Shown: positions 11,401 through 19,634 of the stretch, in pieces
Position numbering within the stretch: position 1 is the first letter of the stretch
Layout: every line of letters begins with the position of its first letter
Assembly (NCBI GenBank): GCA_003131625.1
Contig: PKVY01000130.1
Coordinates: forward strand, 32,507-67,356
Direction of reading: 5' to 3'
DNA length: 34,850 nucleotides
DNA from: Acidobacterium sp.
Lineage (GTDB): Bacteria > Acidobacteriota > Terriglobia > Terriglobales > Acidobacteriaceae
The notes under the pieces: model-generated
Seen by the model: the letters and a program-made list of their open reading frames with translations, nothing else
Databases searched by the model: none
Told to the model about the DNA's origin: nothing
Position numbers and translations under genes: made by a program

Positions 11401-12033
11401 GACGCCGTCGAGCATGTAGTACGTGCTGCCGATGCGCCCGCCATTGGCGGACGCCGCGCTCTCACCGGGGAAGGAGAACCCCGATTGCATCCAGCTGACG
11501 CCGGCCTTTCCGGCATCGACAACGCCCGGCGACAGAAGCGCCAGCGCTGAAGGATCGCGTCCGTTCAGCGGCAACTGCGACACCGAGTTCTCGTTGATGG
11601 TCAGACCCAGTTCGGCCGTGGTTGTATCAATGAGCTCGGCATTGGCCGTCACGCTGACCGTCTGGCTCGAGCTTCCCAGTTTCATCTGGACATTCTGGGT
11701 CGCGTTGGTGTTGGCGTCGGTCACGATTCCCTGTTGCACATATTTCGCGAAGCCCCGCGCCACGACCGTCAGCATGTAGTTGCCGGGCGGGACGAGTTTG
11801 AACACATAGGTTCCGGTGCCATCGGTGGTCACCGTCTGCGGGAAACTCGTGCCGACGTCGGTCAGCGTCACGTTCGCTTCGGGAATGGCCGCCCCGGAAG
11901 GATCGACCACCTGACCGGTGAGAGTGCCATTCGTGCCTTGTGCCAGAAGAGATCTGCTCGATGCGCTCAGTCCAAAGAGGACCACAAAGAGCAGCAAGAG
12001 CAGGCGCTTGAAACCGTTACCGGATGGTCGCAT
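8470..12033 (-). pseudogene. Oar-like TonB-dependent receptor interrupted by an in-frame TGA
   Basis: Outer-membrane receptor, probably for glycan or peptide uptake, of the large acidobacterial type. Full length would be 1187 codons. It has a signal peptide (residues about 1-31, ending SLLAQ), a carboxypeptidase-regulatory-like Ig domain (about 35-115), a TonB plug (about 130-260, with LPLNGRDPSALALL and STYYMLDGVSNMD) and a long beta-barrel. The frame is stopped by TGA at 8779-8781 after 1084 residues, yet continues in the same frame to 8470 with typical barrel end sequence (VKQYFNPAAFV, FEFFNAFNH) and the terminal aromatic LKFTF needed for barrel assembly. The stop replaces a position where related proteins, as I recall, have Trp (TGG). 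Start 12033 has AGGAGG six bases upstream. First gene of the operon, under LacI-type operators. Confidence 0.85.
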
Positions 12034-12082
12034 TGGTTGCCTCCTGAAAATCGTCTGTCAAACCCAGAAGCCACTTCTCGTT

Positions 12083-12096
12083 TGTAATCGTTTACG
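12083..12096. promoter_or_regulatory. LacI-family operator 1 (proximal)
   Basis: TGTAATCGTTTACG is a near-palindrome centred on CG at 12089-12090, with GTAA/TTAC half-sites. This is the classic LacI/GalR-family form. It lies 50 bases upstream of the receptor start, a position where a bound repressor would block the minus-strand promoter or elongation. No lacI-type gene is in the window, so the regulator must be encoded elsewhere. Confidence 0.65.
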
Positions 12097-12127
12097 TTCT
12101 GAGGGACTCTTCACGGTTCCTCAGAAC
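12096..12127. repeat. 9-bp perfect inverted repeat beside operator 1
   Basis: GTTCTGAGG at 12096-12104 pairs exactly with CCTCAGAAC at 12119-12127 around 14 bases. It touches the proximal LacI-like site. It could be a hairpin in the 5' leader of the receptor mRNA or a binding site for a second regulator. It has no U-tract, so simple termination is unlikely. Confidence 0.5.
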
Positions 12128-12197
12128 CACACCCAACGCAGAGCGCGGGCAGTGTTACTTCGCCGAACCTGCTACCGCAACGTTGCTTCAGGGCCCG

Positions 12198-12211
12198 TGT
12201 AATCGCTTACA
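12198..12211. promoter_or_regulatory. LacI-family operator 2 (distal)
   Basis: TGTAATCGCTTACA is palindromic in six of seven base pairs and shares GTAATCG.TTAC with the site at 12083. The centres are 115 bp apart, about eleven helical turns, which suits DNA looping by a tetrameric or paired repressor upstream of the receptor operon. It could also influence the rightward TPR gene, but that promoter lies nearly 400 bp away. Confidence 0.65.
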
Positions 12212-12587
12212 TCCATAGCAGAAAAAAATGAACTTGCCCATCGCCGTCCGCGCGTCACCGCTTCCCGTGGCTCAATTTTCCACACCCGAGCCGCGTTTGC
12301 CGCGCAAGCGCGATGGTATTGCGATTTCGATTAGCGTTCTATATTCGCGGGAATTGGGCTTGTCAAGCGCTATCTGGAGCCGGGATGCGAAACGGCACTG
12401 AATCGAGCCTTGAGCGCCTGCTTTTCCCACCCTCGTTCGATCGCCGTTTCAACGCTCCGATCCGTCGCATCTCCTCGCCTGGGCGCAGCCGCATGACACC
12501 CAGGGCTTGAAAAGGTCTTTATCTCATTGGCAATCGGCCAGATCGGCGAGGCCAGAGGTGATCTCTATCGGCCTGAGCCGCCAAACG
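12212..12587. other. Intergenic stretch without a convincing gene
   Basis: This is the rest of the divergent gap between the receptor (minus) and the TPR gene (plus). A 57-codon frame from 12229 and a 65-codon frame from 12313 are open, but neither has a ribosome site or recognisable protein character. I see no RNA gene or repeat here. Confidence 0.5.
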
Positions 12588-12593
12588 TATAAT
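12588..12593 (+). promoter_or_regulatory. Candidate -10 box for the TPR/UnbV genes
   Basis: A perfect TATAAT lies 57 bases before the ATG at 12651. A matching -35 box is not clear. If used, the transcript would begin near 12600, which rules out the upstream in-frame ATG at 12507 as the start of the TPR gene. Confidence 0.4.
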
Positions 12594-12650
12594 CTTGCTT
12601 GCCCGCGATACAGCACGCAAAGCTCCCGCCTGGACCCGTTACCTTCGTGC

Positions 12651-14318
12651 ATGCAACCGCTCATGAAAAACCGCTTTGCGACCAGAAATCAGGCACGTAT
12701 CGCCGGTCCAATGCTGTGCGGCCTCGTCGGGATCGTCTGCTCTCTGCTCGCTCCGGCCGCCTCCGCAGCGACCCCGTGCAACGCTCCACCGGCGCTCAAG
12801 GCGCGCCTGGCAGCCCGGCCGTCGGCGCAGGCTTACGTCGACACCGGAAACTGGTTCGCCGATCAAAAGCTCTTCTCCTGCGCGGTCGACGATTTTGCCC
12901 AGGCCGCGAAACTCCAGCCGCAATCCGCCTCCATCGCTTACCTGTGGGGATTGAGTCTCTACTCCGCCGGTCACGACGAGGCCGCGCTCGTTCCGCTGCA
13001 TCGCGCGGCGAAGCTCGACCCCAGCGATATCCGTCCTCATCTGGCGCTCGGCGCCGCTCTCGATCGGCTCAAACGCCCCAGCGATGCTGAAGTCGAGTGG
13101 CGCGCCGCCCTGGCCATCGACGCCGATTCCTCGACCGCCCTCGACAGTCTCACCCAGGACTTGATCGCCCGGAAAGATTACGCATCGGTCGTCGCCCTGC
13201 TTGAAAGGCCGGTCACCAGCGGAGAGCGATCTCCGCAGCAGAATCTCAACCTGGGCCTTGCCTATGTCGGCCAGGCAAGGCTCGGCGACGCGGCGCGCGT
13301 CCTCCGTGAAGCGCTCAATACTGCGCCCGACTCGTTGCAGATCGCCGATGAGCTCGCCCTCGTCCTCATGCTTCTCGGCAGGGAGCACGAGGCCTACGCG
13401 GTTTTCGACCTCGCGCTGCAAAAGCATCCCGACGACCGGCCCACTCAGGTGCTCTATCTGCGCGCCATGGTATCCAGCCACTCCGAAAAGGCGGCGCAGT
13501 ATGCGCAGCAGCTCCTCGCCGCGATGCCGGGAAACCGGGAGGTCCTCTACCTCAACGGTGTTCTTGCCTCGAACGACGGCAATCTGCAGCAGGCCCGCGC
13601 GTACTTCGAGCGCTCCATCGCACTCCACGCTGACTACGGCCCAGCGCACACCGCGCTCGGCAACACTCTCTCCAGCCAGGGCGACCTGCGCGGCGCCAAA
13701 GAGCAACTGGAGAGAGGCATCGCGCTGGGTGACGACCCTCCTGACTCCGAATACGCTCTGGCCAGAATTCTTCGCAGCCTCGGCGAAACCGGCGAAGCCC
13801 AAAAACGGCTCCTCCGCTACCAGCAGATGAAGAACGCTCAGACCGGAGTCACGCAGGCCGCCGGTAAAGCCGAATCCGCCGATCAGGCGATGGCCGCCGG
13901 CAATTTCACGCAGGCCGCCGCTACCTATCGTGACGCGATTGCATCCGACCCCGACGAGCCGCTGCTCCATTACAAATTGTCGAAAGCGCTCGATCGGTTG
14001 CACGACGATGCCGGCGAAGAGGCCGAACTGCAGCAGGCCATCCGGCTGGATCCCAACCTGGCAGAGGCCCAGAATCAGCTGGGCTATCTTGCAGCCCGCG
14101 GCGGCGACCCGGCTCGCGCCGAAGCTTTCTTTCGCGCCGCAGTTCAGGCCTCTCCCTCCTATGTCGTCGCCTGGGTCAACCTCGCGGCAACTTTGGCCAG
14201 CGAGGAAAAGTGGACCGAAGCGAAACAGGCGGTGGATCGCGCCCTCGCCATCGATCCGGATAATGCCGCGGCTCGCCAGCTGAATCAGGCCGTCATGGCC
14301 CGGCAATCCAGCCCGTGA
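12651..14318 (+). CDS. Exported tetratricopeptide-repeat protein
   Basis: About 555 residues: a signal peptide (MKNRFATRNQAR, hydrophobic LCGLVGIVCSLLAPAASA) followed by roughly a dozen TPR units running nearly to the end, e.g. AKLDPSDIRPHLALGAALDR and the LDPNLAEAQNQLGYLAARGG unit. TPRs form a helical solenoid for protein binding; no catalytic domain is seen. Starts at 12651 and 12663 are both possible. Neither has a strong ribosome site; an in-frame ATG at 12507 precedes the candidate promoter and would bury the signal peptide. Seventy-two bases later comes the ASPIC/UnbV protein, a pairing common in Acidobacteriota and planctomycetes. The pair probably works together in the periplasm or at the surface; the partner and substrate are unknown. 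Confidence 0.85.
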   Translation: MQPLMKNRFATRNQARIAGPMLCGLVGIVCSLLAPAASAATPCNAPPALKARLAARPSAQAYVDTGNWFADQKLFSCAVDDFAQAAKLQPQSASIAYLWGLSLYSAGHDEAALVPLHRAAKLDPSDIRPHLALGAALDRLKRPSDAEVEWRAALAIDADSSTALDSLTQDLIARKDYASVVALLERPVTSGERSPQQNLNLGLAYVGQARLGDAARVLREALNTAPDSLQIADELALVLMLLGREHEAYAVFDLALQKHPDDRPTQVLYLRAMVSSHSEKAAQYAQQLLAAMPGNREVLYLNGVLASNDGNLQQARAYFERSIALHADYGPAHTALGNTLSSQGDLRGAKEQLERGIALGDDPPDSEYALARILRSLGETGEAQKRLLRYQQMKNAQTGVTQAAGKAESADQAMAAGNFTQAAATYRDAIASDPDEPLLHYKLSKALDRLHDDAGEEAELQQAIRLDPNLAEAQNQLGYLAARGGDPARAEAFFRAAVQASPSYVVAWVNLAATLASEEKWTEAKQAVDRALAIDPDNAAARQLNQAVMARQSSP

Positions 14319-14390
14319 TGCCGCGCCGCCGCCCGTCGCGATCGGGAAGCACCTTACAATCTCTGTGATCGCCATGAGTATCCAATAGCC

Positions 14391-16175
14391 ATGCCGGAGT
14401 CGTTCCCATCTGCGCGGTCATGGTCACGCCGCCGTGTCCTCCAGTCGGTTCCCGCACTCCTGGCATCCACTGCTTTTCCCGCCGTCGTCTCCGCTCCTTC
14501 GTCCGCCAGCGCAAAGCCCTTCTCGCACTTCGTCGATGTCGCCCAGGAGGCCGGGCTCACCAACGTCATGTTCTACGGCGAGGGACCGAAGGCCACCTAC
14601 ATCACCGAAATCATGGGCGGCGGGTGCGCATTTTTCGATTACGACAACGACGGATGGATGGACATCTACATCCTCGGCGGCCGCAGGCTCGAATCGGTGC
14701 CGCCCGGAGCCAGCAATCGCCTGTACCACAACAATCGCGACGGCACCTTCGCCGACGTCACCGAGAAGGCGGGCCTTCTCGACGCCGGCTGGGCGGTTGG
14801 CGTCTGCGTGGGAGACTACAACAACGATGGATTCGAAGATCTCTACGTCACCTACTTCGGCCAGAACCGTCTCTATCGGAATAACGGCAACGGCACCTTT
14901 ACCGACGCCACCGCGCAGGTCGGGTTAGCCACCACGGTGACGCGCTTCGGATCCGGCTGCACCTTCGTTGACTACAACCGCGACGGCTGGCTCGACCTCT
15001 TCGTCTCCAATTACGCCGACGTGGACCTGGCCACTCTGCCCACGCCCTCCCTGCAGCGGCCCAACTGCAACTTCGAAGGCGTCCCCGTCAATTGCGGCCC
15101 CAGCGGCCTTCCCCTTCCAACCCATGTGCTCTATCGGAACAACGGCAACGGCACCTTCACTGACGTTTCGAAAGAGTCCGGAGTGGCCGCGCTGCGGGGT
15201 TCGTACGGCCTGACCGCCTGCGCCTTTGACGCCGACGAGGATGGTTGGCCGGACATCTTTGTCGCCTGCGACACCACTCCCAGTCTGCTGCTGATGAACA
15301 ACCACGACGGCACGTTTCGCGAAGAGGCCCTGTTACGCGGTTTGGCGCTCAGCGATAATGGCCGGGAAATGGCCGGCATGGGCGTCGGCGTGGGCGACTA
15401 CGACTGCGACGGGCTCCTCGACATCGTTCGCACCCACTATATGAATCAGGCGACCGGCCTCTATCGCAACCTCGGCAAGGGCAACTTCGAAGACGTCACC
15501 GTCCGCTCGGGTCTCATCCACGAGCGGCGCTTTGTCAGCTGGGGCACGGGCATCTTCGATCTGGACAACGACGGCAACCCCGACATCCTGCTGGTCACCG
15601 GCCAGGTTTATCCCGAACTCGAGCCGGTCCTCCCTCGGTATCCGCGCCGTGGCCCGCGCATTGTCTTCCGCAACCAGGGCAACGGGACCTTCACGGAGTT
15701 CGACGACGCAACCGAGCCGGCTCTCGCTGCGCGTCACGTCAGCCGCGGCTGCGCCTTCGGCGACTTCGATAACGACGGCGACCTCGACATCGTGATCATG
15801 AATCAGAATGAGCCTCCGTCCCTGTTGCGCAACGATGCTCCGCCCGGCAATCACTGGATCAAGGTCCGCCTCCACGGTACCAAGAGCAACCGCAGCGCCC
15901 TCGGCGCCCGCGTTTTGGTGCGCGAGGGTTCCAGAACTCAGGTCCTCGAGGTCATGAGTCAGTGCAGTTATGTCTCTTCCAACGATCCGCGCCTGCACTT
16001 CGGCCTCGGTTCCACAACGTCCGTCGATATCGAAGTGCGCTGGCCTCTCGGACTGACCGAGGTTCACAAAAACGTCGCCGTCGATCAGCTCATCACGCTT
16101 CATGAAGGCCAGGCGGAAATGAAAGCAGAGAAACTCATTCCGGCCGCAGCAGCTCGAGGCTCTTCGCACAGTTAG
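14391..16175 (+). CDS. FG-GAP/VCBS-repeat protein with C-terminal ASPIC/UnbV domain
   Basis: A 594-residue exported protein. The N-terminus has a twin-arginine-like signal (SRRRVLQ plus hydrophobic ALLASTAFPAVVSA). It then has seven or so FG-GAP/VCBS-type repeats, each with a calcium-binding-like loop such as DYDNDGWMD, DYNNDGFED, DYNRDGWLD, DLDNDGNPD and DFDNDGDLD. These form an integrin-like beta-propeller. The last 100 residues (NHWIKVRLHGTKSNRSALGA onward) are the ASPIC/UnbV domain named after CRTAC1 and UnbV. Probably a secreted or surface binding protein; no enzymatic residues are recognised. It lies directly after the TPR gene in the same direction and likely shares its transcript. It converges with ubiX across 43 bases that hold no clear terminator. 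Confidence 0.9.
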   Translation: MPESFPSARSWSRRRVLQSVPALLASTAFPAVVSAPSSASAKPFSHFVDVAQEAGLTNVMFYGEGPKATYITEIMGGGCAFFDYDNDGWMDIYILGGRRLESVPPGASNRLYHNNRDGTFADVTEKAGLLDAGWAVGVCVGDYNNDGFEDLYVTYFGQNRLYRNNGNGTFTDATAQVGLATTVTRFGSGCTFVDYNRDGWLDLFVSNYADVDLATLPTPSLQRPNCNFEGVPVNCGPSGLPLPTHVLYRNNGNGTFTDVSKESGVAALRGSYGLTACAFDADEDGWPDIFVACDTTPSLLLMNNHDGTFREEALLRGLALSDNGREMAGMGVGVGDYDCDGLLDIVRTHYMNQATGLYRNLGKGNFEDVTVRSGLIHERRFVSWGTGIFDLDNDGNPDILLVTGQVYPELEPVLPRYPRRGPRIVFRNQGNGTFTEFDDATEPALAARHVSRGCAFGDFDNDGDLDIVIMNQNEPPSLLRNDAPPGNHWIKVRLHGTKSNRSALGARVLVREGSRTQVLEVMSQCSYVSSNDPRLHFGLGSTTSVDIEVRWPLGLTEVHKNVAVDQLITLHEGQAEMKAEKLIPAAAARGSSHS

Positions 16176-16218
16176 CAGTGGTTTGTTTTTGGTGGATCGG
16201 CTTCCGGCAAAAAAACGC

Positions 16219-16842
16219 TTACGCGCCAGAGCCAGCGTCGCCGGGCTTCCAGATGTAGGCTCCCGGCTGCGGCAGACCCATGTGCGCCAGCACCCTGCAG
16301 ACAAACTGGCGAGCCATCTCCGTCGAGTCGACGGGCTGGTTGTAAAACGCCGGGATCATCGGGAAAATCGTCGCGCCCGCATCGGCCGCCAGGCCCATGT
16401 TGCGGATGTGAATCTTGTTGAAGGGCGTCTCCCGCAAACAAAGAACGAGTTGGCGGCGCTCTTTAAGGCAGACATCGGCCGCGCGCTCGATCAGGTTGCC
16501 GGCCATGCCATTGGCGATGCCAGCGAGCGTGCCCATGCTGCACGGCATCACGATCATCCCGCTCGATGGATAGCTCCCGCTGGCGATGGCCGCACCGACG
16601 TCGTTCTCGCTGTGCTGCGTTGTCTTCGCCGACGCCTGCCCGAGCAGCTTTTCGACCAGGCCGCTGCGCCCGGAAATGCCCATCTCCTCGGCCAGCACCC
16701 GCAACGAGTTTTCCGACGCGACGAAGTGAATGCGCCCGACGCGCTCGTCCCCCTCCAGCGCCCGCAGCAGCATCTGTCCAAAGACGACGCCGCTGGCGCC
16801 GGTAATGGCGACGGTGAGGTTCAGTTTGGTTTCCGTTGTCAT
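16219..16842 (-). CDS. ubiX: Flavin prenyltransferase
   Basis: Attaches a dimethylallyl group to FMN, giving the prenylated FMN used by UbiD-type decarboxylases. It is a 207-residue flavoprotein with the N-terminal VAITGASGVVFGQMLL nucleotide loop, ENDVGAAIASGSY, the MIVMPCSMGTLAGIANG segment and LCLRETPFNKIHIRNM, all family hallmarks. Its ATG overlaps the purB stop by one base (TGATG), which implies coupled translation. No ubiD is in the window. The partner decarboxylase may lie elsewhere and serve quinone or aromatic-acid metabolism. Length and motifs are normal. Confidence 0.95.
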   Translation of the reverse strand: MTTETKLNLTVAITGASGVVFGQMLLRALEGDERVGRIHFVASENSLRVLAEEMGISGRSGLVEKLLGQASAKTTQHSENDVGAAIASGSYPSSGMIVMPCSMGTLAGIANGMAGNLIERAADVCLKERRQLVLCLRETPFNKIHIRNMGLAADAGATIFPMIPAFYNQPVDSTEMARQFVCRVLAHMGLPQPGAYIWKPGDAGSGA

Positions 16843-18161
16843 CAGGGTCCGTATTCGTGTCCTTCCGCCGGGCCGAGGACGCGCGCAAAAATCGCATCGA
16901 CGTTGCCAAGCTGGCGGCTGAGGTCGAACGTGCGAGCGAGTTTCTCACGGCTCAGAAGTTTTGTGATCTCCGCGTCGCCGGCCACCAGATCGCGAAAAAC
17001 CAGGTCGTTCTGCCAGGCATGCATCGCGTGCTTCTGGACCAAACGATACGCGTCCTCGCGCAACATGCCCGCCTCCGCCAGATCGAGCAGCAACTGACCG
17101 CTGAAAATGAGGCCGCCCGTCGAGTCGAGGTTCTTCTTCATCCGCGCCGGGTAGACCATCAGCTTCTCGATCAGGTCCGCCGTCTTCGCCAGCAGATAAT
17201 CCGCCAGAATCGTCGAATCCGGCAGGATCACCCGCTCCACCGACGAGTGCGAGATGTCGCGCTCATGCCACAACGCCACGTTCTCAAGCGCCGCCTGCGC
17301 ATTCGCCCGAACAACCCTGGCCAGCCCGGAAATCTGCTCCGCCGTAATCGGGTTGCGCTTGTGCGGCATCGCCGACGAGCCCTTCTGCTTCTCGGAAAAA
17401 TACTCCTCCGCCTCGCGTACTTCGGTCCGCTGCAGATGGCGAATCTCCGTAGCAATTTTGTCGAGGGTCGCCGTCATGACCGCCAGGGTCGCGATGTAAT
17501 ACGCGTGCCGATCGCGCTGGATCACCTGGGTCGCGACCGGAGCCGCGGTCAGCCCCAAACGCGCGCAGATGCGCACTTCCTGTTCAGGCTTGATGTGGCC
17601 GAAGGCGCCGACGGCGCCAGAAAGCTTGCCGACGCGCATCTGCTCGGCCGCCGCGTCGAAACGCTCCTGGTTGCGGCGCATCTCGGCATACCAGTTGAGC
17701 AGCTTCAGTCCGAAGGTGGTCGGCTCGGCATGCATGCCGTGCGTGCGCCCGACGGTCGGCGTGTCTTTGAACTCGAGCGCGCGCGTCTTCAGCACCAGGA
17801 GCAGCTGCTCGATGTCTTCGCGCAGGATCGCCGAGGCCGCTTTGATCTGGAGCGCCTGCGCTGTGTCGACAACGTCGTTGGAGGTCAGTCCGAAATGCAG
17901 CCAGCGCGACTCCGGCCCGACCTTCTCGGCGACCGCGGTGGTGAAGGCGATAACGTCGTGCTTCACCTCGGCTTCGATTTGCCGGATGCGCTCGAGGTCG
18001 AAGCCGCCGCGCTCGCGAATGGCCTTCGCGGCCTCGGCGGGGACGATCCCGTCCTCGGCCAGCACCTCGCTCGAGACGGTCTCCACCTCAAGCCAGGCGC
18101 GAAATTTGTTGTCGTCGCTCCAGATGCGGCCCATGGGCGCTCTGGTATAACGCGGGATCAA
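16842..18161 (-). CDS. purB: Adenylosuccinate lyase
   Basis: Releases fumarate from SAICAR and from adenylosuccinate in purine synthesis. The protein has 439 residues and starts MIPRYTRAPMGRIWSDDNKF, the usual N-terminus of the Bacillus-like branch. The superfamily signature GSSAMPHKRNP is at about residues 261-271, the catalytic histidine region VGRTHGMHAEPTTFG at about 137-151, and TSNDVVDTA near 93. It is followed by ubiX with a one-base overlap. No lesion is seen. argH at 849-2300 belongs to the same superfamily, but the substrate motifs differ. Confidence 0.96.
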   Translation of the reverse strand: MIPRYTRAPMGRIWSDDNKFRAWLEVETVSSEVLAEDGIVPAEAAKAIRERGGFDLERIRQIEAEVKHDVIAFTTAVAEKVGPESRWLHFGLTSNDVVDTAQALQIKAASAILREDIEQLLLVLKTRALEFKDTPTVGRTHGMHAEPTTFGLKLLNWYAEMRRNQERFDAAAEQMRVGKLSGAVGAFGHIKPEQEVRICARLGLTAAPVATQVIQRDRHAYYIATLAVMTATLDKIATEIRHLQRTEVREAEEYFSEKQKGSSAMPHKRNPITAEQISGLARVVRANAQAALENVALWHERDISHSSVERVILPDSTILADYLLAKTADLIEKLMVYPARMKKNLDSTGGLIFSGQLLLDLAEAGMLREDAYRLVQKHAMHAWQNDLVFRDLVAGDAEITKLLSREKLARTFDLSRQLGNVDAIFARVLGPAEGHEYGP

Positions 18162-18302
18162 GGCGAAGCTCCTCCGGAGAACCTCTCATTCTACCGTCAC
18201 CGCCGGCGCGGGACCGGCGCAGGATGGCCTGAACGCCAGCGGTGCGACTATCATCCAATGCATAACCGCTGCCGTTCCCGCCGGGATCGAAAAAGGAGAT
18301 TT

Positions 18303-18536
18303 ATGACCAACGTTGTGACAATTGCCAGCTTCAACGAGCCGCTGGAAGCGGAAATGGTGAGGCTGCGCCTGGAATCGGCGGGAATCAAGGTGTTTCTCTC
18401 CGGCGAGAACGCGCGGATCATGGAGCCGGGGCTGGGGCCGCTGGAGCTGCAGGTCAGCTCCGACGATGAGGCCGATGCGCGCGCCATTCTGGCCGATCCC
18501 GGCGAGCCTGCGGGAGCGGGCCCCAAAACGTTGTAG
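18303..18536 (+). CDS. Small DUF2007-like putative signal-transducing protein
   Basis: A 77-residue cytoplasmic protein. The core NVVTIASFNEPLEAEMVRLR followed by LESAGIKVFLSGENA and LELQVSSDDEADARAIL matches the pattern of DUF2007, a small ferredoxin-like fold predicted to bind ligands or partners; no function is proven. AGGAG at 18294-18298 sits four bases before the ATG, which fixes the start. It ends 40 bases before the MarR gene, and the MarR promoter/operator falls in that gap, so the regulator probably has its own promoter as well as readthrough from here. Confidence 0.82.
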   Translation: MTNVVTIASFNEPLEAEMVRLRLESAGIKVFLSGENARIMEPGLGPLELQVSSDDEADARAILADPGEPAGAGPKTL

Positions 18537-18549
18537 TACGATATCGCAG

Positions 18550-18563
18550 CACGATATATCGTG
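18550..18563. promoter_or_regulatory. Perfect 14-bp palindrome, likely MarR autoregulatory operator
   Basis: CACGATATATCGTG reads the same on both strands and lies 13 bases before the MarR start codon. A further half-site ACGATAT occurs at 18538-18544 and ACGAT again at 18566-18570. A weak promoter fits over it (TTGTAG at 18531-18536 and an A/T-rich -10 at about 18554-18560), so a bound dimer would cover the -10 region. This is the usual arrangement for MarR-family self-repression. Confidence 0.6.
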
Positions 18564-18576
18564 TTACGATGAGTCT

Positions 18577-19128
18577 ATGAATCTTGCGGAAATCCACGGA
18601 GCCACTTCTCTCGCACGCCACGGAGAGAGGCAGCACCCGGTCAAGGAGCCGCCGCCGCTGAGCCGCGCGCAAATGCGGCGCCTGGCGGAGTTTCGCTTTC
18701 AGCTGAGAAAATTCCTGCACTTCAGCAGCCTGGCCGCGAACGCCACCGGCATTCGCACGCAGCAATATCAGTTGCTGCAGTGCGTCTGGGGCATGCCGGA
18801 GGAGCTCGACCCCACCATCGCCAACGTCGCCGCCCGCATGCTGCTCAAGCACAACAGCGCGGTCGAGCTGGTGGATCGCACCATCGAGCAGGGGCTGCTG
18901 CGCCGCTGCCCCGACCCCACCGACCACCGCCGCATTCTGCTGCGCATGACGCCTCTCGGCGAGAAGCTGCTGGGCTCGCTGGCCGCGTGGCATTTACGCG
19001 AACTGGAGGAGACCGGACCGGAACTGATCCGCGCTCTGCGCCGGGTCCTGCTCACACCACAGCTGAACGGCAGTCCGGAACACGGAAAAGCTCAGCCGAA
19101 GCGGGCAACGCGCACGACTCGCAATTAG
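18577..19128 (+). CDS. MarR-family winged-helix transcriptional regulator
   Basis: 183 residues. The winged helix spans about residues 45-135: TQQYQLLQCVWG (helix 2), TIANVAARMLLKHNSAVELVDRT (recognition helix) and the wing with DPTDHRRILLRMTPLGEKLL, the DxRxxxxxLTxxG-type signature of MarR. Such dimers usually repress a neighbouring efflux or detoxification gene and their own promoter, and leave DNA on binding small aromatic ligands. ATG 18577 is used because the palindrome and promoter lie just upstream; longer in-frame starts would lie inside the DUF2007 gene. The natural target is not obvious, but the MFS exporter at 19893-21287 is a candidate. The last 25 residues are basic and probably disordered. 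Confidence 0.88.
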   Translation: MNLAEIHGATSLARHGERQHPVKEPPPLSRAQMRRLAEFRFQLRKFLHFSSLAANATGIRTQQYQLLQCVWGMPEELDPTIANVAARMLLKHNSAVELVDRTIEQGLLRRCPDPTDHRRILLRMTPLGEKLLGSLAAWHLRELEETGPELIRALRRVLLTPQLNGSPEHGKAQPKRATRTTRN

Positions 19129-19169
19129 GCAAACGACGTTTCAATTTGTACTGTTCTGTCCGAGCCGGA

Positions 19170-19574
19170 TCAGGCGGCGTCGGCGGCCTGCTGCTCGTCC
19201 TGCTCTTCGGCTTCTCCGAAGGCTTCCTGCGTGATTTCGAGAATGCCGCGTAAAACCGCGACGAACAGCAGCGCGAGAGCCAGGGCCATCGAGGCGGAAG
19301 AGCACATGCGCAGGTCTGGCAGAGGCGCCTCGTGCAGCAGCTGATTGCCGATGAAGGCCATCGAGAACTGGGCGATCCCTGCGACCAGCGGGAAACGCAC
19401 CGCCAGCACCGCCAGCGGGAATACCGAACCCGCCACCAGCAGCAGCACTTCCTGTTCGAGGCTCGGGGGCCATGCGCGGGTGTGCAGCAGCGGCGGTCCG
19501 TAGAGCACCAGCAGCAGCAGCCCGAAGAGGCAATTGCCGGCCAGCAGAACGCTTTGCACGACGCGAACACCCAT
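19170..19574 (-). CDS. Small integral membrane protein, unknown function
   Basis: 134 residues with four likely membrane helices (VVQSVLLAGNCLFGLLLLVL; EVLLLVAGSVFPLAVLAV; LVAGIAQFSMAFIGNQLL; ASMALALALLFVAVLRGIL) and an acidic, glutamine-rich C-terminal tail (EEQDEQQAADAA). The start at 19574 is preferred over 19625 because GGGA lies seven bases upstream and the helix begins soon after. I do not recognise a family. It converges with the MarR gene over 41 bases and is separated from the upstream MFS gene by a terminator, so it is probably transcribed alone. Confidence 0.68.
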   Translation of the reverse strand: MGVRVVQSVLLAGNCLFGLLLLVLYGPPLLHTRAWPPSLEQEVLLLVAGSVFPLAVLAVRFPLVAGIAQFSMAFIGNQLLHEAPLPDLRMCSSASMALALALLFVAVLRGILEITQEAFGEAEEQDEQQAADAA

Positions 19575-19634
19575 GACTGTTTCCCTTTTCCTCCCCGGCG
19601 CGACGGATGGAGGAATGCGCCGCACCAGGAGAGG

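Noticed and set aside
12229..12510. Two short plus-strand frames in the divergent gap (57 and 65 codons)
   Set aside because: No Shine-Dalgarno sequence; composition does not look like protein; probably chance.
12507..12650. Upstream ATG of the TPR gene at 12507
   Set aside because: It precedes the candidate promoter and would bury the signal peptide.
16176..16218. Terminator between the UnbV gene and ubiX
   Set aside because: T- and A-runs are present but no stem of useful length was found.
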